DNA of 64,000 nucleotides from Pseudomonas silvicola (GTDB lineage Bacteria; Pseudomonadota; Gammaproteobacteria; Pseudomonadales; Pseudomonadaceae): the NCBI RefSeq assembly GCF_026651855.1, contig NZ_CP093280.1, positions 3,016,001 to 3,080,000 on the forward strand, in the 5' to 3' direction. This document shows, one piece after another, positions 36,598-45,645 of this stretch. The stretch's first letter is position 1. The number at the start of each line of letters is the position of its first letter. The position numbers were made by a program, and so were the translations under genes. The notes beneath the pieces were generated by a model, which was given only the letters and a program-made list of their open reading frames with translations, was not told the origin of the DNA and did no database searches.

Positions 36598-37623
36598 ATG
36601 GCGACGATCAAAGATGTTGCCGCGTTGGCAGGCATTTCCTACACCACGGTGTCCCATGTGTTGAACAAGACGCGGCCCGTGAGCGAGCCGGTGCGCCTCA
36701 AGGTCGAGGCGGCCATCGCCACGCTCGATTACGTGCCCAGTGCCGTGGCGCGCTCGCTGAAAGCGCGCAGCACGGCCACCATTGGCCTGCTGGTACCCAA
36801 TAGCATCAACCCGTATTTCGCGGAGCTTGCCCGAGGCATCGAAGACTGCTGCGAGCGCAATGGTTACTGCGTGATTCTGTGCAACTCCGATGATGACCCG
36901 CGAAAACAGCGCAGCTACCTGCGCGTGTTGCTGGAGAAGCGCGTCGATGGCCTGATCGTGGCCTCGGTGGGCAAGGACGGCGACTTGCTCAGTAGCCTGG
37001 CGGCCGTGCGCACGCCCATGGTGATCGTCGACCGCAGCCTTGAAGGGGTGGAGGCTGACCTGGTGCGCATCGACCATGAGTTGGGCGGTTACCTGGCGAC
37101 CCGTCACCTGCTGGAGCTGGGGCATCGCGACATCGCCTGCATCAACGGTCCGGCCGACACCAGTGTCGCGCAGATGCGCCAAGCCGGCTACCAGCGGGCA
37201 TTGGCCGAATTCAATGTGGAGCCGGGCCCTGGCCGCCTGGTCGAGACCGATTTCACTGGCCCCGGCGGCTACCAAGCGGTCGGCCCCTTGCTCGATAGCG
37301 CCGAGCGGCCCACGGCAATATTCGCCGCCAACGACATGATTGGCATGGGGGTGTTGCGGGCCGCTGCCGAGCGCGGGATTCGCGTGCCGGGAGAGTTGTC
37401 GGTGATCGGTTTCGACGACATCCAATTGTGCCGCTATGTGTACCCGGCGTTGACCACGGTCGGTCAGTCCATCCGTCAACTCGGGGAGCAGGCGGCGGAA
37501 CGGCTGCTGGCGCGCATTGCGGGCAGTGTGGGCGAGGGCGTGGCTCAGCAGATCGTCGCTCCCAGTATCGTGTTGCGCGAGTCCACAGCGCCGCGCACAG
37601 ACCTTTTCAATGAATACCGCTGA
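36598..37623 (+). CDS. rbsR: LacI-family ribose operon repressor
   Basis: This 341-aa repressor has an N-terminal LacI HTH (MATIKDVAALAGISYTTVSH.. VLN) with hinge AVARSLK, then a periplasmic-binding-protein-like effector domain (TIGLLVPNSINPYFAELARG; VIGFDDIQLCRYVYPALTTV). It sits inside the operon between the transporter and kinase genes, giving autoregulation through the palindrome upstream of rbsB. Ribose is the expected inducer. Confidence 0.92.
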   Translation: MATIKDVAALAGISYTTVSHVLNKTRPVSEPVRLKVEAAIATLDYVPSAVARSLKARSTATIGLLVPNSINPYFAELARGIEDCCERNGYCVILCNSDDDPRKQRSYLRVLLEKRVDGLIVASVGKDGDLLSSLAAVRTPMVIVDRSLEGVEADLVRIDHELGGYLATRHLLELGHRDIACINGPADTSVAQMRQAGYQRALAEFNVEPGPGRLVETDFTGPGGYQAVGPLLDSAERPTAIFAANDMIGMGVLRAAAERGIRVPGELSVIGFDDIQLCRYVYPALTTVGQSIRQLGEQAAERLLARIAGSVGEGVAQQIVAPSIVLRESTAPRTDLFNEYR

Positions 37624-37639
37624 ATCAGGGTGCAGGCAC

Positions 37640-38560
37640 ATGCAAGCGAAAGTCGTGGTTGTAGGCAGTTTGAACATGGACCTGGTGGCCCGCGCGGCGC
37701 GCTTGCCGCAGCCCGGCGAGACCGTGGTGGGGACGTCGTTCGCCACCGTGCCGGGTGGCAAGGGCGCCAATCAGGCGGTGGCCGCTGCACGGCAGGGCGC
37801 GCCGACGGCGATGATCGGCTGCGTGGGCGATGACGCCTATGGCGAGCAATTGCGCGGCGCGCTGCTGGCCGAGGGCATCGACTGCCAGGCCGTGGCCACG
37901 GTGGCTGGGGTCAGCAGCGGGGTGGCGCTGATCGTGGTGGACGATGCCAGCCAGAACAACATCGTGATCGTCGCCGGGGGGAACGGCGAAGTCACGGCTC
38001 AGCGGGTGGAAGCCGCCGACGCAGTGCTGCGCCAGGCCGACGTTCTGGTCTGTCAGCTCGAAGTGCCCATGGAAACCGTGGGGTTCGCCCTCGCGCGTGG
38101 CCGCGCATTGGGCAAGACCGTGATCCTCAACCCGGCGCCCGTCAGTGCGCCGCTGCCCGTGCAGTGGTACCCGGCGGTTGACTACCTGATCCCCAACGAA
38201 AGCGAAGCCTTTGCCCTGACCGGGGTGCGCGTCGACTCGGTGGCCAGCGCCGAGCAGGCAGCGGCTCAACTGCGGGCCGCTGGCGCAGGCAAGGTCATCA
38301 TTACCCTGGGTGCGCTGGGCTTGCTGTTCGCCGATGGCAGTGGTTTTCAGCACTTCGCGGCACCGAAGGTCCGGGCAGTGGACACCACGGCGGCGGGCGA
38401 TACGTTCGTCGGCGCGTTCGCCGCCGCGCTGGCCCGCGGGGAAGGGGAGCACGAGGCTATCGCGGTCGGCCAGGTAGCGGCTGCGCTATCGGTCACCCGT
38501 GCCGGCGCACAGCCGTCGATTCCATCGCTGGCTGAGGTCAGGGGGTTCGAACCGTCATGA
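37640..38560 (+). CDS. rbsK: Ribokinase
   Basis: This 306-aa PfkB-family kinase phosphorylates ribose to ribose-5-phosphate. It has the sugar site [15 protein letters not shown] (about 38-52), the phosphate-binding [10 protein letters not shown], and the anion hole/catalytic Asp segment [17 protein letters not shown] (about 250-266). I chose the ATG at 37640; the frame is open upstream into rbsR. It overlaps rbsD by 4 bases. Confidence 0.92.
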   Translation: MQAKVVVVGSLNMDLVARAARLPQPGETVVGTSFATVPGGKGANQAVAAARQGAPTAMIGCVGDDAYGEQLRGALLAEGIDCQAVATVAGVSSGVALIVVDDASQNNIVIVAGGNGEVTAQRVEAADAVLRQADVLVCQLEVPMETVGFALARGRALGKTVILNPAPVSAPLPVQWYPAVDYLIPNESEAFALTGVRVDSVASAEQAAAQLRAAGAGKVIITLGALGLLFADGSGFQHFAAPKVRAVDTTAAGDTFVGAFAAALARGEGEHEAIAVGQVAAALSVTRAGAQPSIPSLAEVRGFEPS

Positions 38561-38961
38561 AGAAGACACCGTTGCTCAACATTGCCCTCTCGCGGCTCAT
38601 CGCATCCTTGGGGCACGGCGACCTGGTCGTGATTGGTGACGCAGGGCTGCCTGTGCCGCCCGGGGTGGAATTGATCGACCTGGCACTGACCCCCGGGGTT
38701 CCGGATTTCATCGGCACCCTGAGTGTGGTGCTCAGTGAAATGCAGGTGGAACGCCATGTGCTGGCCGAGGAGATCTTCGCCAAGGCGCCGCCGGCGTTGG
38801 CGGGCCTGGAGCGTTTGAACAAAGAGAGGGCTTTGGGTACGCGCGAGGCCATCGCACACGAGGACTTCAAGCAACTGACCCGCCAGGCGCGAGCCGTGGT
38901 GCGAACTGGCGAATGTCAGCCCTACAGCAATATCATTCTGGTAGCAGGCGTGACTTTCTGA
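38557..38961 (+). CDS. rbsD: D-ribose pyranase
   Basis: This 134-aa protein interconverts pyranose and furanose forms of ribose, supplying the furanose to RbsK. It begins [22 protein letters not shown] with the catalytic His in GHGD, and ends with [17 protein letters not shown], the conserved C-terminal sugar-contact strand. Last gene of the operon, overlapping rbsK by 4 bases. Confidence 0.93.
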   Translation: MKKTPLLNIALSRLIASLGHGDLVVIGDAGLPVPPGVELIDLALTPGVPDFIGTLSVVLSEMQVERHVLAEEIFAKAPPALAGLERLNKERALGTREAIAHEDFKQLTRQARAVVRTGECQPYSNIILVAGVTF

Positions 38962-39039
38962 CTTTGCACACCTTGCAGTAGCGGCGGCGCATGGGGTGCG
39001 CCAGACCCTGCGTGGCGCGTTCCACGCAGGTCACCGGTA

Positions 39040-39282
39040 TCAACCCGGCAGGGCGGATGGCTCTGTCTCCGCGGGCCTGGGCGGAGCGGTGTAATGGCCG
39101 TGCTCGCCGGCATACTTTCCGAACACCTGCTCGATAAACGACAGCGCGCCCGGGGTGCCCAGCTCCTTGACCAGCAGGTCAATGGCAATGATCGCCAGTT
39201 CTTCAGGGTTGCCCGGGCTATAGGAACACTGGCCCTGGGGCCACTTGGCTTTGATGTCGGCGTCTACGGTTACGTTGGCCAT
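39040..39282 (-). CDS. Small acidic protein, unknown
   Basis: This 80-aa protein (MANVTVDADIKAKWPQGQCS, NPEELAIIAIDLLVKELGTP) is probably helical with a Pro-rich tail. A plus-strand frame overlaps (39094-39300) but has shadow composition. The ribosome site is weak (AGGTAG, about 13 bases off). Convergent with rbsD. Function not recognised. Confidence 0.55.
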   Translation of the reverse strand: MANVTVDADIKAKWPQGQCSYSPGNPEELAIIAIDLLVKELGTPGALSFIEQVFGKYAGEHGHYTAPPRPAETEPSALPG

Positions 39283-39421
39283 GGTGCAGAAGCTACCTGA
39301 GCAGAAGAAGTGGCATGAGTGCGGTCAGTAAACCATCTGCCGCGGTTTTTGGCACTCCTACTTAGGCATGAAGCCGTGATCGTGCCAAACTGGCGCTTAT
39401 TTGCCTGGCCGGAACCACCCT

Positions 39422-39724
39422 GTGCGCATTGATCTGAATGACCCGAATGATTTTACCCTCGACGCTGTGCGACGACTGATCGCCGCGGGCGACAACGACG
39501 TGCACAACCAGTTGCGGGTCAGCAAGGCCGGGCTTGCCTGGCTGTCCACGACGGTTGGCGGCACGGGCATCGAGGGGCTGAGCTTTCGCCTGGAGACCTG
39601 GGCCAAGGGTTCTGGCTGCGTAGGGCCGGTCGCCGCGTGCGATGACGTATGGGTGTGCCAGATATTCAATGCCCTGAAGCAGAACTGGCCCAATCCGCCG
39701 CTGGATTACATCGACGTTTATTAA
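39422..39724 (+). CDS. Small protein, unknown
   Basis: This 100-aa cytosolic protein (VRIDLNDPNDFTLDAVRRLI, LRVSKAGLAWLSTTVGG, WVCQIFNALKQNWPNPP) starts at GTG 39422 after GGAA. The composition is protein-like, with conserved-looking aromatic residues at the C-terminus. No family recognised. Confidence 0.6.
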   Translation: MRIDLNDPNDFTLDAVRRLIAAGDNDVHNQLRVSKAGLAWLSTTVGGTGIEGLSFRLETWAKGSGCVGPVAACDDVWVCQIFNALKQNWPNPPLDYIDVY

Positions 39725-39846
39725 CATTTGGACACGATTGCGCCGCGCCGCCATGGCCGGGGTGGGGCAGACTTGTCGTTTCATGCAACCTGGCGGTCAT
39801 CGAGTTGTCGCACAGGGGCAGATCTTATTTCTCACAAGGAGGCTTC

Positions 39847-40179
39847 ATGTCCTGCATGCGTGCATCATGGGTGACCCTGCTGGCGGCACTGGCCCTGGCG
39901 GGTTGTGCGTCGAATGGCGGTGGTTCGGGTAACACGGAGTCGGCTGCGGCCGGTGCGCCAGCGGCGGTGTCGGATGGGCGTTGCCACGCCGAAGGTGCGC
40001 AATTTGCCGTAGGCAAGCCTGCCACGCCGCAATTGCTGGAGCAGGCGCGTGGCCGTTCGGGCTCCCAGGTGGCTCGAATCCTCAAGCCCAACGATGTCAT
40101 GACCCTGGAGTACCGTTCTGACCGGCTGAACCTCAATGCCGATGGCACTGGCAATGTCACCCGCGTCAACTGCGGCTGA
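39847..40179 (+). CDS. I78-family peptidase inhibitor lipoprotein
   Basis: This 110-aa lipoprotein (lipobox ALAGC) has a C-terminal domain of the I78 inhibitor family: DGRCHAEGAQFAVGKPAT, LLEQARGRSGSQVARILKP and LNADGTGNVTRVNCG, with a Cys at each end. Such proteins are proposed to block serine peptidases in the envelope. AAGGAGG stands 4 bases before the ATG at 39847; a second ATG three codons on is equally possible. Confidence 0.78.
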   Translation: MSCMRASWVTLLAALALAGCASNGGGSGNTESAAAGAPAAVSDGRCHAEGAQFAVGKPATPQLLEQARGRSGSQVARILKPNDVMTLEYRSDRLNLNADGTGNVTRVNCG

Positions 40180-40206
40180 TGCCCCGGGCGCTCAAACGCC
40201 AGGCAC

Positions 40207-40238
40207 AAAAAAACCCGTCATGAAGACGGGTTTTTTTT
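40207..40238. terminator. Bidirectional terminator
   Basis: AAAAAAACCCGTC-atgaa-GACGGGTTTTTTTT lies between the I78 lipoprotein gene and the convergent cold-shock gene. It has full A and T tracts, so it serves both strands. Confidence 0.92.
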
Positions 40239-40249
40239 AGCTCGGGAGA

Positions 40250-40462
40250 TTACTCGCCGCGAACTTGAGCAGCTTGCATGCCCTTTTGGCCTTTCTCAGC
40301 CACGAACGAAACGGTCTGGCCTTCTTTCAGGCTTTTGAAACCGTCGGATTCGATAGCTTTGAAGTGTACGAACAGGTCGTCACCGCCACCTTGAGGAGTG
40401 ATGAAGCCGAAGCCTTTCTCATCGTTGAACCACTTTACGGTGCCGGTTTGGCGATTAGACAT
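40250..40462 (-). CDS. capB: Cold-shock protein CapB/CspA type
   Basis: This 70-aa CSD protein has both RNA-binding motifs: [17 protein letters not shown] (RNP1 KGFGFI) and [10 protein letters not shown] (RNP2). It is a nucleic-acid chaperone. About 280 bases upstream hold no gene and are AT-richer, consistent with the long 5' leader usual for such genes. A strong terminator follows. Confidence 0.93.
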   Translation of the reverse strand: MSNRQTGTVKWFNDEKGFGFITPQGGGDDLFVHFKAIESDGFKSLKEGQTVSFVAEKGQKGMQAAQVRGE

Positions 40463-40749
40463 GGTGTATCTCCAAGAAACATATTAAGTAGTGCTGTGCT
40501 GCTCAGGCCAACTGGGCACACGGAGGTATCATAGTCTAATTGTTCGACTGAATAGCTCTTTAGATGCGCATTTGTCTCAGCTATTTTTTCGCTCTCGCGC
40601 CCCGTAAGCCGTCAGACCCTTGATTTTATTGGGTTTGGCGAAAAAAGCAGGGGTGAAAAAAAGCCGAAAAAAAACACAGAATTTCACCCGTCACGACCTG
40701 TTTTCAGGTCGCGAGGGGGTGCCAGGCGCACGCAGGGCACGAAAACGGG

Positions 40750-41055
40750 TCAGTTTTTGGTCCGGCAGCTGGCGGCTGCGTCCATCATTTTCTGCTGCAA
40801 AGCAGCCGGCACACCCTTGCTGGAGTCGGCCACCTGCTTGAGCTCGGCGGTGCTCAGCTTGGCGGTGATGGCCTTGTCGCTGCACTCGCAGGCGGCTTTG
40901 GCCTTGTCGGCAGTGGCGTGTTCGCCGGCCGATTTCTCGCATTGGGACAGGAACTGGCTTTGCGCACCCGCTGGCCACTCGCCCGCGCTGGCCAGTGGGG
41001 GCAGGGTGATCGCGGCGCAGGCGGCCAGGGACAGGAAAAGCGATTGAAGACGCAT
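40750..41055 (-). CDS. Small secreted Cys-containing protein
   Basis: This 101-aa protein has a signal peptide (MRLQSLFLSLAACAAITLPP.. LASA) and a helical mature domain with four Cys (LSQCEKSAG, AACECSD, ASCRTKN) likely paired in the periplasm. AAGGAGC stands 9 bases before the ATG at 41055, which excludes the 35 codons of open frame upstream. No family recognised. Confidence 0.7.
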   Translation of the reverse strand: MRLQSLFLSLAACAAITLPPLASAGEWPAGAQSQFLSQCEKSAGEHATADKAKAACECSDKAITAKLSTAELKQVADSSKGVPAALQQKMMDAAASCRTKN

Positions 41056-41201
41056 ACCGTAATGCTCCTTGTTCAGGCTGATTCGACATGTAGCTTGCTT
41101 TTCATCAGAGTGAAGGTCAGCTGGCAAGTTCCTGCAAGCTCTGCGCAACCGACCACTCATCGGTCATTATCTATGCTATTGTGGGCGCCCTCGACAGGTG
41201 T

Positions 41202-41379
41202 GGTTGCTCCTTTGGCAACCGCGGTGGCGAGGGACCTTTTCATTACTATTCCAGTCACTCTGGTTCGGTCCTGGTTGGCCTAGCGGCTCCTGCCACTGTG
41301 AGGCAGGCATACCGCCGAATCTTGTACTGGCTCATCCCAACCCACGTGACCTTTGGTAGGGGTCACCACTAGGAGAGGA
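41202..41379 (+). promoter_or_regulatory. Structured thrS leader with tRNA-Thr anticodon mimic
   Basis: Three hairpins precede thrS: GGTTGC/GCAACC (41202-41220), CCTGCC/GGCAGG (41289-41307) and GTGACC/GGTCAC (41346-41366). The last has the loop TTTGGTAGG; with a U-G closing pair it becomes the 7-base loop UUGGUAG, which presents GGU, the Thr anticodon, at the anticodon position with U before and A after. It lies 40 to 20 bases before the ATG, directly ahead of the Shine-Dalgarno AGGAGAGGAG (41371-41380). In E. coli ThrRS represses its own mRNA by binding such mimics. Function here is inferred. Confidence 0.55.
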
Positions 41380-41385
41380 GGCGCC

Positions 41386-43308
41386 ATGCCCATCATTACT
41401 CTTCCCGACGGCAGTCAACGTTCCTTCGACCACGCGGTATCGGTCGCCGAAGTCGCCGCATCCATCGGCGCTGGTCTGGCCAAGGCCACCGTGGCCGGCA
41501 AGGTCGACGGCAACCTGGTCGACGCCAGCGACCTGATCGAAAACGACGCCACCCTGCAGATCATCACCCCCAAGGACGAAGAGGGGCTGGAAATCATCCG
41601 TCACTCTTGCGCCCACCTGGTCGGCCACGCGGTCAAGCAGTTGTACCCCACCGCGAAGATGGTCATCGGGCCGGTCATCGACGAAGGCTTCTATTACGAC
41701 ATCGCCTACGAGCGTCCTTTCACCCCGGACGACATGGCTGCCATCGAACAGCGCATGCAGCAGCTGATCGAGACCGAATACGACGTGATCAAGAAAGTCA
41801 CGCCGCGCGCCGAAGTCATCGAGGTGTTCAGCGCCCGTGGCGAGGACTACAAGCTGCGCCTGGTGGAGGACATGCCTGACACCCAGAGCATGGGCCTGTA
41901 CTACCACGAAGAATATGTCGACATGTGCCGCGGCCCGCACGTGCCGAACACCCGTTTCCTCAAGTCGTTCAAACTGACCAAGCTGTCGGGCGCCTACTGG
42001 CGTGGCGATGCCAAGAACGAGCAACTGCAGCGCGTGTACGGCACCGCCTGGGCTGACAAGAAGCAGCTGGCCGCCTACATCCAGCGCATCGAGGAAGCGG
42101 AAAAGCGCGACCACCGCAAGATCGGCAAGCGCCTGAACCTGTTCCACCTCCAGGAAGAAGCACCGGGCATGGTGTTCTGGCACCCGAACGGCTGGACCCT
42201 GTACCAGGTACTCGAGCAGTACATGCGCAAGGTGCAGCGCGACAACGGCTACCTGGAGATCAAGACGCCTCAGGTCGTTGACCGCAGCCTGTGGGAAAAG
42301 TCTGGCCACTGGGCCAACTACGCCGAAAACATGTTCACCACCGAGTCGGAAAACCGCGACTACGCCATCAAGCCGATGAACTGCCCCTGCCATGTGCAGG
42401 TGTTCAACCAGGGCCTGAAGAGCTACCGCGAGCTGCCGATGCGCCTGGCCGAGTTCGGCGCGTGCCACCGCAACGAGCCCTCGGGCGCGCTGCACGGCAT
42501 CATGCGCGTGCGTGGTTTCGTCCAGGATGACGCCCATATCTTCTGCACCGAAGAGCAGATGCAATCCGAGTCCGCTGCGTTCATCAAGCTGACCATGGAC
42601 GTGTATTCGGACTTCGGCTTCAAGGATATTCAGCTGAAACTGTCCACTCGTCCTGAAAAGCGTGTAGGCAGCGACGAATTGTGGGATCGTGCCGAGTCCG
42701 CTCTGGCCGCCGCGCTGGACGCCGCGGGCCTGCCGTATGATCTGCAGCCGGGCGAGGGTGCTTTCTACGGTCCGAAAATCGAGTTTTCCCTGAAGGATTG
42801 CCTGGGTCGCGTCTGGCAGTGCGGTACGCTGCAACTGGACTTCAACCTGCCAATCCGCCTGGGCGCCGAGTACGTCTCCGAGGACAACAGCCGCAAGCAT
42901 CCCGTGATGCTGCACCGTGCCATCCTGGGGTCGTTCGAGCGTTTCGTCGGTATCCTGATCGAGCACTATGAAGGTGCGTTCCCGGCCTGGTTGGCACCCA
43001 CCCAGGCGGTGATCATGAACATCACTGATAAACAAGCTGATTTTGTCCATCAGGTGGAAAAAAATCTGACGGAAAGCGGGTTTCGTGCCAAGTCCGACTT
43101 GAGAAATGAAAAGATCGGCTTTAAAATCCGCGAGCATACCTTGCTCAAGGTTCCTTATCTCCTGGTCATCGGGGACAAGGAAGTCGAGACGCAAACTGTC
43201 GCTGTGCGTACCCGTGAAGGTGCAGACCTGGGCTCCATGCCCGTCGCCCAGTTCACCGAGTTCCTCGCACAAGCGGTTTCCCGGCGTGGTCGCCAAGATT
43301 CGGAGTAA
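41386..43308 (+). CDS. thrS: Threonyl-tRNA synthetase
   Basis: This 640-aa class II synthetase has a TGS domain (about 1-60), an editing (tRNA-SAD) domain with [16 protein letters not shown] and [10 protein letters not shown], a catalytic core with zinc ligands ([32 protein letters not shown]), and an anticodon-binding domain from about residue 540. Start at 41386 behind a long purine Shine-Dalgarno. The last 130 codons use visibly different, less GC-rich codons than the rest. First gene of the translation operon. Confidence 0.96.
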   Translation: MPIITLPDGSQRSFDHAVSVAEVAASIGAGLAKATVAGKVDGNLVDASDLIENDATLQIITPKDEEGLEIIRHSCAHLVGHAVKQLYPTAKMVIGPVIDEGFYYDIAYERPFTPDDMAAIEQRMQQLIETEYDVIKKVTPRAEVIEVFSARGEDYKLRLVEDMPDTQSMGLYYHEEYVDMCRGPHVPNTRFLKSFKLTKLSGAYWRGDAKNEQLQRVYGTAWADKKQLAAYIQRIEEAEKRDHRKIGKRLNLFHLQEEAPGMVFWHPNGWTLYQVLEQYMRKVQRDNGYLEIKTPQVVDRSLWEKSGHWANYAENMFTTESENRDYAIKPMNCPCHVQVFNQGLKSYRELPMRLAEFGACHRNEPSGALHGIMRVRGFVQDDAHIFCTEEQMQSESAAFIKLTMDVYSDFGFKDIQLKLSTRPEKRVGSDELWDRAESALAAALDAAGLPYDLQPGEGAFYGPKIEFSLKDCLGRVWQCGTLQLDFNLPIRLGAEYVSEDNSRKHPVMLHRAILGSFERFVGILIEHYEGAFPAWLAPTQAVIMNITDKQADFVHQVEKNLTESGFRAKSDLRNEKIGFKIREHTLLKVPYLLVIGDKEVETQTVAVRTREGADLGSMPVAQFTEFLAQAVSRRGRQDSE

Positions 43309-43310
43309 TA

Positions 43311-43859
43311 ATTATTAAGCGTGAAATGAGACAAGATAAACGAGCTGCACCGAAAGCCCCGATCAACGAGAATATCTCGGCGCGCGAGGTTCGGTTAATT
43401 GGCGCTGACGGCGAGCAGGTTGGCATCGTCTCGATTGATGAAGCGCTTCGTATCGCTGAAGAAGCGAAGCTGGATCTGGTAGAAATTTCTGCCGACGCAG
43501 TCCCTCCGGTTTGCCGAGTCATGGACTACGGCAAGTCGATCTTCGAGAAGAAGAAGCAGATTGCTGCGGCGAAGAAGAACCAGAAGCAGATCCAGGTAAA
43601 AGAAATCAAGTTTCGTCCAGGGACGGAGGAAGGGGATTACCAGGTAAAACTACGCAACCTGGTACGTTTCCTTAGTGATGGGGACAGGGCCAAGATTTCC
43701 TTGAGATTTCGCGGCCGTGAGATGGCGCATCAGGAGCTGGGTATGGAGCTGCTCAAGCGGGTCGAACAAGACCTGCTGGAGTACGGTTCCGTCGAACAGC
43801 ATCCTAAGATGGAAGGACGCCAGCTGATCATGGTCATCGCCCCCAAGAAAAAGAAGTAA
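43311..43859 (+). CDS. infC: Translation initiation factor IF-3, ATT start
   Basis: This 182-aa IF-3 ([15 protein letters not shown].. to MVIAPKKKK) selects initiator tRNA and start codons on the 30S subunit. I start it at ATT 43311, five bases after GGAG and two bases past the thrS stop. The first ATG (43326) would remove the conserved IIKRE residues and has no site of its own. The rare ATT start is the known basis of IF-3 autoregulation in gammaproteobacteria. Followed by rpmI and rplT. Confidence 0.93.
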   Translation: MIKREMRQDKRAAPKAPINENISAREVRLIGADGEQVGIVSIDEALRIAEEAKLDLVEISADAVPPVCRVMDYGKSIFEKKKQIAAAKKNQKQIQVKEIKFRPGTEEGDYQVKLRNLVRFLSDGDRAKISLRFRGREMAHQELGMELLKRVEQDLLEYGSVEQHPKMEGRQLIMVIAPKKKK

Positions 43860-43919
43860 CCACCAGGGCACGGCAGGCCTTGCGGTTATGTTTATCAACT
43901 GAATGCGGAGTATCCGAAC

Positions 43920-44114
43920 ATGCCAAAGATGAAAACCAAGAGTGGTGCAGCTAAGCGGTTCCTGAAAACCGCTAACGGCATCAAGCACAAGCACGCTTTC
44001 AAGAGCCACATCCTGACCAAAATGTCGACCAAGCGTAAGCGTCAACTGCGCGGTAGCAGCTTGCTGCATCCGTCGGACGTTGCAAAAGTCGAGCGCATGC
44101 TGCGCCTTCGTTAA
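43920..44114 (+). CDS. rpmI: Ribosomal protein L35
   Basis: This 64-aa basic protein ([40 protein letters not shown]) is full length for bacterial bL35. It lies in the standard infC-rpmI-rplT order; L20-mediated control of this pair is known in E. coli, but I did not identify an L20 site in the 60-base spacer. Confidence 0.96.
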   Translation: MPKMKTKSGAAKRFLKTANGIKHKHAFKSHILTKMSTKRKRQLRGSSLLHPSDVAKVERMLRLR

Positions 44115-44142
44115 TTTCGGTCAAAGATAGAGGAAGTTACTC

Positions 44143-44499
44143 ATGGCTCGTGTAAAGCGTGGCGTCATTGCCCGTAAGCGTCACAAAAAGATTCTGAAAC
44201 TGGCTAAAGGCTACTACGGCGCGCGTTCGCGCGTATTCCGTGTAGCCAAGCAAGCGGTCATCAAGGCAGGCCAATACGCCTACCGCGACCGTCGCCAGAA
44301 GAAGCGTCAGTTCCGCGCTCTGTGGATCGCCCGTATCAACGCTGGTGCTCGTGTAAACGGTCTGTCCTACAGCCGTTTCATCGCTGGCCTGAAGAAAGCG
44401 TCCATCGAGATCGACCGTAAGGTTCTGGCTGATCTGGCAGTGAACGAAAAAGCGGCGTTTGCTGCGATTGTCGAGAAAGCTAAAGCCACTCTGGCCTAA
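44143..44499 (+). CDS. rplT: Ribosomal protein L20
   Basis: This 118-aa bL20 ([40 protein letters not shown]) is of normal length. It assembles early on 23S rRNA. It lies 28 bases after rpmI, with a good Shine-Dalgarno (GAGGAAG). Confidence 0.96.
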
Positions 44500-45624
<1,125 letters not shown>

Positions 45625-45645
45625 ACGAATTATTAGGAGAGCAGG

